In this document: one piece after another, positions 57,937 through 64,000 of the stretch | How positions within the stretch are numbered: position 1 is the first letter of the stretch | Layout of the letters: each line of letters opens with the position of its first letter | Assembly: GCA_030686995.1 (NCBI GenBank) | Contig: CM060685.1 | Location: 27,729,204 to 27,793,203 of the forward strand | Length of the DNA stretch: 64,000 nucleotides | DNA from: Artemisia argyi | Lineage: Eukaryota; Streptophyta; Magnoliopsida; Asterales; Asteraceae | Direction: 5' to 3' | Made by a program: the position numbers and the translations under genes | The notes under the pieces: generated by a model | Databases searched by the model: none | Told to the model about the DNA's origin: nothing | The model's input: the letters and a program-made list of their open reading frames with translations, nothing else

Positions 57937-60057
57937 TGATGAGTGCTTATTCACACATCCTTTTTAGACCTTAAATCAGACCAAATACGTCAAATACTAA
58001 TAAAATATGCCAAGAAAATGTGTGTTTTTTGTATTTGTGTATGTGCAGGTACGGATATGTGAAAAATGAACAAAAACAAAGCAAAACCGGCAAAAACGAG
58101 CACGAGATGGGAAAAAGGTCAAAAGCCGAAGCCGAGGAAGAAAATTATCCAAGAAAAGCCCAATCGACAATTCAAATTCTTAAATCTTCAAAGAATGACA
58201 AAAGAGACCCTTAGTGGAAACGTGAAGTTATTGACATGAAAAGTACTCCAAGTACTCACAAGTTGTCGATTTTGATCCTTTGGAGAACTTAGGAAGAAAA
58301 GTCTACTCTATTCCTCCAAGTTACAAGGTCATTAGTTACATTTTAAAATTTTTAAGCTTGTATTTCATGTTTTGTAAAGGTCTAGGGGCTAAATGTGCAA
58401 CAATGTAAAAGATAGGTGAAGCCCTAGCCCCTAGCCTATAAATAGAGTTGTATGCCTCATTTTTGAGGTTGGTCTTTTTATTAGTAAGTCTTAGTTTTAA
58501 ATTTTTGTAGTTGCTCTTTAATTTTTATGCTTTAATTTTCTTGTCAAGTCTTCTTTATTTTTATTTACTCTCTTTAAAAAGCTTTATTGTTCTTAAAGAT
58601 CTTTAATTTCTAGTTGTTAAATTTATGTTTTTAATGATGGGATTTAAAGTTTATGGTTAAAATAGTTTGTTTGGTCATAGATTTGGTTAAAAACATTAAT
58701 TTTTAAGCTTTATTTTGGATTAAAATGGTGTTTGGATATGTATTTTATTGATTTACGTTCTATTTAATTCAAGTTTTAATTCTTAAAATATTTTATTTTT
58801 ATTTTTATTTTTCTGTCGAGTTATAGTTTTAAAAATTTCTATATCGAGTTAGCATTTTAAAGAGTATATAGAGTTAGGGTTTTTACATATTTCTATCGAG
58901 TTAGGCAACCATGTGTCTATCGAGTTTGGTGTTAAAAGCGTTATCGAGTTAGAGATTGTCTAGTGTATCGAGTTTGAGTCAAGAGTATTATCGAGTTTGA
59001 TTTTCAAAAAGTTTTATCAAGTTAAGTGTTTAGTTATTCTATCGAGTTAGGGTTATAAGATCCTATCGAGTTAGAGGTTTACTAAAGATTGTCGAGTTAG
59101 GGTTTTAAAGTTTTATCGAGTTAAGTTAAAAAAAAAAGGGTATCGAGTTAGAGGTTTAGGTCTTTCGAGTTTGAGTCACATATTTATCGAGTTTGAGTCT
59201 TATAGGCTATCGAGTTAGGGTAAACTTAAGTGTCTTTCGAGTTAAGTCTCTAAACTTTCGAGTTAGGTCTAAAGCAAGTTACTATCGAGTTTGAGTCAAA
59301 AGTTTTTATCGAGTTACGTTTATTTGTTTATCGAGTTAAGTTTTTATTTTTACCAAGTTTCATTTCATTTGGCGAGTTAGCCAAGATTATCGAGTTTGAT
59401 AATCGTTTCCTCATCGTTTTTCGAGTGAGGTTTTCTTTGTTTAATATCTAAACGAAACTCTGCCGAATTTTCTAAAAATTTATCAACTTAGGATTTATTT
59501 TATAACTAGTTAATATCTTTTTATTTAGTCACATTATCTAATAAACATTTTTAGTTTAAATATAAGTAGTTTTTATTTCTTTTACTTATTTCCTTTTTAA
59601 TTAATCTTTATATTATTTTCTTTTTAAAAAAAAAAATAATAAAGCCAAAAATAAAATTTTCCTTTTCGTTATTTTTCTTTTACATCTTTTTATTTAGTTA
59701 AAACTTAATTTGCAATCGTAGAACTAGTTTCACTTTTATTTTTATTTTTATTTTCAAATTAGTAATATTAAGTTTTCTTTACATTTTTATTTCTCTTTCA
59801 CTTTTAAGTATGTTTGTTTTATTTGCTAATGTGTTTTGCATTATTTGTTTGTTCTCTTTGTTTTAATTGAAATTTTATTCTCAATTGTAGCATAATCAAA
59901 AACCAAAACATCTTTTAAAACCCCATTCACTTCATAAGATTCACAAACCGTGTCGACAAGATCAATTCAACGATTCGTTGGGAGAACGACCCGGGGAACA
60001 TACTTTAACCGGTATTTCTCCGGAAAAACAAACAATACTACGAAAAGACACGAATCA
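57937..60057 (+). mobile_element. 3' LTR of element E
   Basis: Nearly identical to 48034-50156, including the TATA box and CGAGTT array. The differences found are one G/C and one C/T substitution and two shortened A/T runs. Confidence 0.97.
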
Positions 60058-60592
60058 TGGCGTCAGCCCATACTCTTGACGCCGTCAAGACCACTTTTTC
60101 ACCAAATTGTAGATTTCTTCGTCCTCTTCGCGTGGGCTTTTGAATCACCTAAATCCGAGTTCGTATGCAAAAGTTATGACCAAAACAATATCAGCTACTC
60201 CGCGCGCAAGTTTTAACACGTGACGGCCTTGATCTCCTTATGACGGCCTGTGTGACGCCGTCACCACCTACGGTATTTTATTCTTGGGACTTTGACGCCG
60301 TCAGGATGGCTTTTGATGCCGTCACCACCTACGGTATTTTATTCTTCATGTCTGACGCCGTCAGGGTTTAACTCTTGACGCCGTCACCTAGTACTTCCAG
60401 CATGGAAAATTGATACTTTGCCGTTTTCTTCACTTTTATGCTCCAAAAACGTTCAAAATGGCTTCTTTTCCAGAATTCACTCTCCAAGTACCTAAAATCA
60501 CAAAAGGAACGATTTAGGGCAATATTTGATCAAATAAAGTCGGATTCGGGCTTAAATGACCCCCTAAAAACGGATCATTTTTCGCCTCATCA

Positions 60593-61694
60593 CATACTCC
60601 TCCAATAGACTCAACATCTCATTCATTTTCTCCTGCATCTCCTCTTTTTGCTTATAAACTGCTTCTTCGAATCTAGCAAGCCGATCAGAGTGAGTTGCCA
60701 TATATTCTCTCATCCTAGCCTCAAATTCCGAGCTAAGTTCCTTGGGAGGGGAGCAAGGTGGGGCATATCTCTGAAAAGTTTCGACATGTTCTCTAGAAGG
60801 TGATTCAGATAATGGTGTCGAAGTTGATCTTGAGACAGAATTGACAGTGGCTTGTCTAGGACTTAAGGGCCTCCTTTGCCTTTCCTCAAAATAGTCAACT
60901 TTTGCCTCAAGTTTGCATAAGAGTTCATCAGGGATTTCGGTGGTTCCTCCAAATGCCGAGACTACATTGATGGCCGCTTCTACCGTATGTTTAAATTCCC
61001 AAATCTCATTATTATCGACAGCGAGCTCTTCTATAATTGCCCAAGACTCCTCAGCATTCTTATCACGCAATTTGCCTCCTGCGGCCCTGTCGATGGTACG
61101 CTTAGTGTGATAGTCAACATGGTCGTAGAAAATCTGAACTAATAACCAAAGGTTTATGCCATGATGAGGGATCTTGTGGAGGAGATCCTTAAAACGGGCC
61201 CAAGCCTCGTAGAAAGGTTCACCCCGCTGTTTCTCAAACATCAAAATGTCCCTTCTAAGCATTGCAGTTTTTTCTGGCGGAAAGAATTGGGTAAGGAAGC
61301 GGTTGGCGAGATTGTCCCATGTGGTGATGGATCCCGCGGGTAAACGTTCAAGCCATTGACTAGCTTGATCTCGTAGAGAGAATGGGAATAGGCGTAATCG
61401 GGTTGTCTCTCTAGTCTCAACACCTGGGTCTATGGAATCTACGATTTTGAGGAAATCCTTAAGGTGTTGGTTTGGATCTTCAGAACGAAGTCCATGGAAT
61501 GCACATCCGCTTTGCACCAACCGGATGGTGTCGGATCGCAAGGGGGTCACATTGTCTCCGGTGAGCTCAATGGTGTTTCGGTAGCCTTGGTGGCTAGGTC
61601 GGGAATACTCTCCTAAGGTTCGGGGCCTAAGGGGTTCTAATGGTGGGTTTTGTTGTGGTGGGATGATGGGTTCAAAGATGTTACCACCTTCCAT
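60593..61694 (-). pseudogene. gag: Gag half of the element C ORF, cut by solo LTR D
   Basis: Starts at ATG 61694 (MEGGNIFEPIIPPQQN). Residues about 55-215 are a retrotransposon gag domain (LRLFPFSLRDQASQWLERLP, FLTQFFPPEKT, ARFKDLLHKIPHHGIN). Unlike A, B and E there is no zinc knuckle. Instead the end is a predicted coiled coil (MREYMATHSDRLARFEEAVY then KQKEEMQEKMNEM). The frame reaches the target site CATAC at 60593-60597 and continues in phase at 46976; together the halves make 756 codons plus stop. The last eight residues of the present-day 376-codon frame come from LTR D. Confidence 0.92.
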
Positions 61695-61841
61695 GATGTC
61701 GGATGGTAAAGAGTTACGAACAAAGGCACGAAGAAATAAGATAGACTAAAGAAGACCTAAAAATAAAAATAAAAATCTTACTAGAAAGGAATCTAGCAAG
61801 TAGACCTAATAAAAAGAAATCCTAACCTAGACAATAACTAT

Positions 61842-61859
61842 TCCCCGGCAGCGGCGCCA
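61842..61859 (-). other. tRNA-Asp primer binding site of element C
   Basis: The minus strand reads TGGCGCCGCTGCCGGGGA, identical to that of E, six bases inside the LTR. Confidence 0.95.
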
Positions 61860-61865
61860 AAAACT

Positions 61866-63272
61866 TGATGCGTGGGAATCGCACCTTGCTTTACCTCTCG
61901 AGGGATCTCGAGAAGCTTACAACCCCCACCAGGCAGTGTACCTGATCGTTGTAGTATAGTATAGTGACAAGTACCGGGGGATTGATCGTTCAGCTTAGGA
62001 ATAGTGTCGCTAGGATTAGAAAACCTAATTAATAGTTCTAGAGGTGAAAGATGATTATTTTTTGTATTTTTGTATTATATGAAAGCAAGTAAAATCTCGG
62101 GTTTTGAAGGAGTGGGCGGAATTAGTTGCTAATCAACTAACCCAAAACTAAGATGCAATCAAAATAAAATAATAAAAATGAAAATAAACTAATTATATTA
62201 AAGTTGTGAGCAGTAATTGGAGAAATTGTGTTTACTTAGACTTCACTACTCCCTAGATATCTTTTACATGTTAATTACTTGTTACACTTGTATGAATGAC
62301 GGATTGTATTCCTTAATACCATTCGTGGGGTGGCATACATAACTCCCCAACTCTATGAGCTCTTATCTCCTCCTACACCATGACCCAGCACAACTATAGA
62401 GATTGTAAACAGTGGCTCATGCATTAAATACAACCAATAAAAACCTAGTACGCCTCGGTTCATGTTTCTTAAGACGTTCAAGCATGTTACCATTTGGAGA
62501 TCTGCCAGTTTTCTTAAGCCTAACATATAAATCATTCATTCAAAACAAGAATAGACAAGTAATCAACACATAATCAATATCTAGGTTTCATTAGATCTAA
62601 GCAAACACAAAAGAGATCTAGCCTAGCATAATGGAATTGAGACAAGAACAAGATATAAACAACCAACACATAGACATATTGATTGAATTGAAAGTACACT
62701 TATCTCAATTACAATGCAAGGTCTCAAGGGTTTGGAACCCTTGAAAAACCTGTAAAAGAGGCACCAAAATCGTCTTTAGGGTTTCACCAAAACTTCTCCT
62801 TTTTGTTATGAAAAAACTAGAAAACTATATATAGGAAAAACAGGCTGACGGCGTCAAGAGTTACTTGTGACGCCGTCACCTCGCCGCCATATACTTCCTT
62901 GGACGGCCTTGATCCACTTATGACGGCCTATGTGACGCCGTCACCACCCACGGTATTTTATTCTTGCCACTTTGACGCCGTCATGAAGCCTTCTGACGCC
63001 GTCACCACCTACGGTGTTTAATTCCTCATGTCTGACGCCGTCAAGATGGTGGTCTTGACGCCGTCACCTTGTATCTTCAGCATGGAAATTTGGTACTTTG
63101 CCGTTTTCTTCACTTTTATGCTCCAAAAACGTCCAAAATGGCTTCTTTTCCAGAATTCACTCTCCAAACACGTAAAATCACAAAAGGAACGATTTAGGGC
63201 AATATTTGATCAAATAAAATCGGATTCGGGCTTAAATGACCCCCTAAAAATGGATTATTTTTCGCCTCATCA
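61866..63272 (-). mobile_element. 5' LTR of element C
   Basis: 1407 bp, the same length as the 3' LTR. TATA-like ACTATATATAGG near 62824. Followed by the duplicated target ACTCT. Confidence 0.96.
62846..63066 (-). promoter_or_regulatory. Seven-copy TGACG-N-CGTCA palindrome array, C 5' LTR
   Basis: Seven exact TGACGCCGTCA or TGACGGCGTCA palindromes in 221 bp, with extra TGACGGCC half sites, lie just upstream of the TATA-like box in element orientation. TGACG is the core bound by plant TGA-type bZIP factors (known). Enhancer function is inferred. Confidence 0.65.
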
Positions 63273-64000
63273 ACTCTTCTCATATAGATCATGATCATTC
63301 TCGCTACCAAAAACTAAGTTGGGTCCCATTACCCTAACCTCCATATTGGTTGAAACTTTACCAGCAAACACAAGACCGAAAGCGAAGAATCTACCTTCTT
63401 GCTCAAGAGAAGGGATCATTTTAGACACATATAAAATTAGAGGACCCTCGGGATCAAACTCTCGGAAAGCTTTCGCGTAACGATCTATCATCCGACCCTT
63501 ATCTAAATTATCAAAACGGTTTTTCTGAGCAGTAGCCGGCGAAGGCAGATGAAAGATCATCATTTCAAGTACATCCTTACCAGCAGGAATCCAAGCCTGC
63601 AAGACACGCGTCATCTATAATTCAACTGTCTATCTGGTTTAATCAAAGTCTCACCATACTGCCTCTTCAAGGACCATAAGTTGTCTTTCTTGTTTTCATT
63701 GCACATTTTGATAATCTACTTTATGGGCTCATAACAAAACATAACAAACCCATGTTTGCAAGAAGGGATCCTGTGTTATGTGAGGTCCACTTTTCTGTCT
63801 CCGGGTCATAAAAGTTATCGCCCAAGAACTATTCCATCATCTCAGACTTGTCTTTTTTTAAATTGGAAGAACACTTTCTTACGAATTTGTTCAAAGTAAA
63901 GTCCCAACCGTGCACCCCAGCTGAAAAGGCAACAATACCTTTATTAGGGTAAAACTCGACATCGCCGAGAAGCGGGTGCTTATAATCAGAAATAACGGCA
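63273..64000 (-). pseudogene. EF-2-like G-domain end to domain II, continuing past the window
   Basis: Minus-strand reading from the right edge gives HPLLGDVEFYPNKGIVAFSA, GVHGWDFTLNKF, DNFYDPETEKWTSHNTGS, then frame changes, RVLQAWIPAGKDVLEMMIFH, LPSPATAQ, DPEGPLILYVSKMIPSLEQE and DLYEKS, in the order expected for EF-2. Stops occur (for example after KSEMME near 63830), and a frameshift follows HNTGS. The next codons (VHSTRI) are at 41912 across element C. The 5' part of the gene lies outside the window. Confidence 0.9.

Larger units (their letters stand above)
48034..60057 (+). mobile_element. Element E: young full-length Athila-type Ty3/gypsy retrotransposon
   Basis: LTRs 48034-50156 and 57937-60057 (2123 and 2121 bp) start TGATGAGTGC and end CACGAATCA, flanked by TGGCG (48029-48033, 60058-60062). 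I count 2 substitutions and 2 one-base homopolymer indels between them. Primer site, intact gag-pol ORF, 3' region and polypurine tract are all present. Structurally it is competent for transposition; it lacks an env-like ORF. Confidence 0.98.
46982..60592 (-). mobile_element. Solo LTR D in the ORF of element C, itself split by element E
   Basis: The two parts, 46982-48033 and 60058-60592 (target duplication counted once), make a 1582-bp LTR with family ends, flanked by CATAC (46977-46981, 60593-60597). It is about 175 bp longer than the C LTR, with private sequence around 60100-60215. TGACG-N-CGTCA sites lie in the right part. No internal domain remains, so it is a solo LTR. Confidence 0.95.
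41913..63272 (-). mobile_element. Element C: pol-less Athila-type retrotransposon
   Basis: Both LTRs are 1407 bp (41913-43319, 61866-63272) with about 10 differences, flanked by ACTCT (41908-41912, 63273-63277). After removing the nested D and E insertions the internal region is about 5 kb: a primer site, one ORF coding for gag, protease and only the C-terminal tail of integrase, and a 2.5 kb non-coding 3' region shared with B. There is no room for RT, RNase H or integrase core. It would need proteins in trans. Confidence 0.95.

Noticed and set aside
62846..63066. TGACGCCGTCA cluster as a tandem satellite
   Set aside because: Spacers between the palindromes are not repeats of one unit, and the cluster is at the same LTR position in each element; a promoter array is the better reading.

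Overview
This is a nuclear repeat-rich window from a flowering plant, most likely a eudicot. It is AT-rich and carries LTR retrotransposons with tRNA-Asp or initiator-tRNA-Met type primer sites, MITEs, microsatellites and a decayed plant-like EF-2 gene. The extra ORF of the copia element resembles one I recall from Asteraceae elements, so that family is possible but not shown. Almost everything recognisable is mobile DNA or its wreckage; no intact host gene was found.

Layout. 1-6555: an Athila-type Ty3/gypsy element (A, minus strand, running off the left edge) sits inside an old Ty1/copia element (F, minus strand). 6556-15141: accessory DNA with foldback/MITE-like elements, microsatellites and unassigned sequence. 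15142-15760 (plus) and 15934-16735, 41168-41912, 63273-64000 (minus): pieces of a degenerate elongation-factor-2 (EF-2) paralogue. 16736-41167: Athila-type element B (minus) inserted in the EF-2 pseudogene; it holds a 12.3 kb copia element G (18100-30422, minus) in its 3' LTR and a solo LTR H (34897-36317, plus orientation) in its pol gene. 41913-63272: element C (minus), a pol-less relative of B, also inserted in the EF-2 pseudogene; its ORF is split by a solo LTR D (46982-60592), which is itself split by element E (48034-60057, plus), a very young full-length Athila-type element with an intact 1876-residue polyprotein.

The nesting is supported by six perfect 5-bp target-site duplications read directly: B GTGCT, G GGAAC, H GTGGC, C ACTCT, D CATAC, E TGGCG. 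Hand-counted LTR differences agree with the order: about 3% for B, about 1.4% (7/483) for G inside B, about 0.7% (10/1407) for C, and 2 substitutions plus 2 homopolymer indels in 2.1 kb for E.

The most interesting points are: (i) element C, whose pre-insertion ORF was an uninterrupted 756-codon gag-protease-integrase-tail fusion with no reverse transcriptase, RNase H or integrase core, suggesting a trans-mobilised family; (ii) a short conserved motif 44-45 nt after the stop codon in B, C and E; (iii) a hairpin plus polypurine module repeated in their long 3' regions; (iv) seven copies of the palindrome TGACG-N-CGTCA near the TATA box of C-type LTRs; (v) 22 copies of CGAGTT in the transcribed part of the E LTR; (vi) an antisense ORF divergent from an extra sense ORF inside copia element G.
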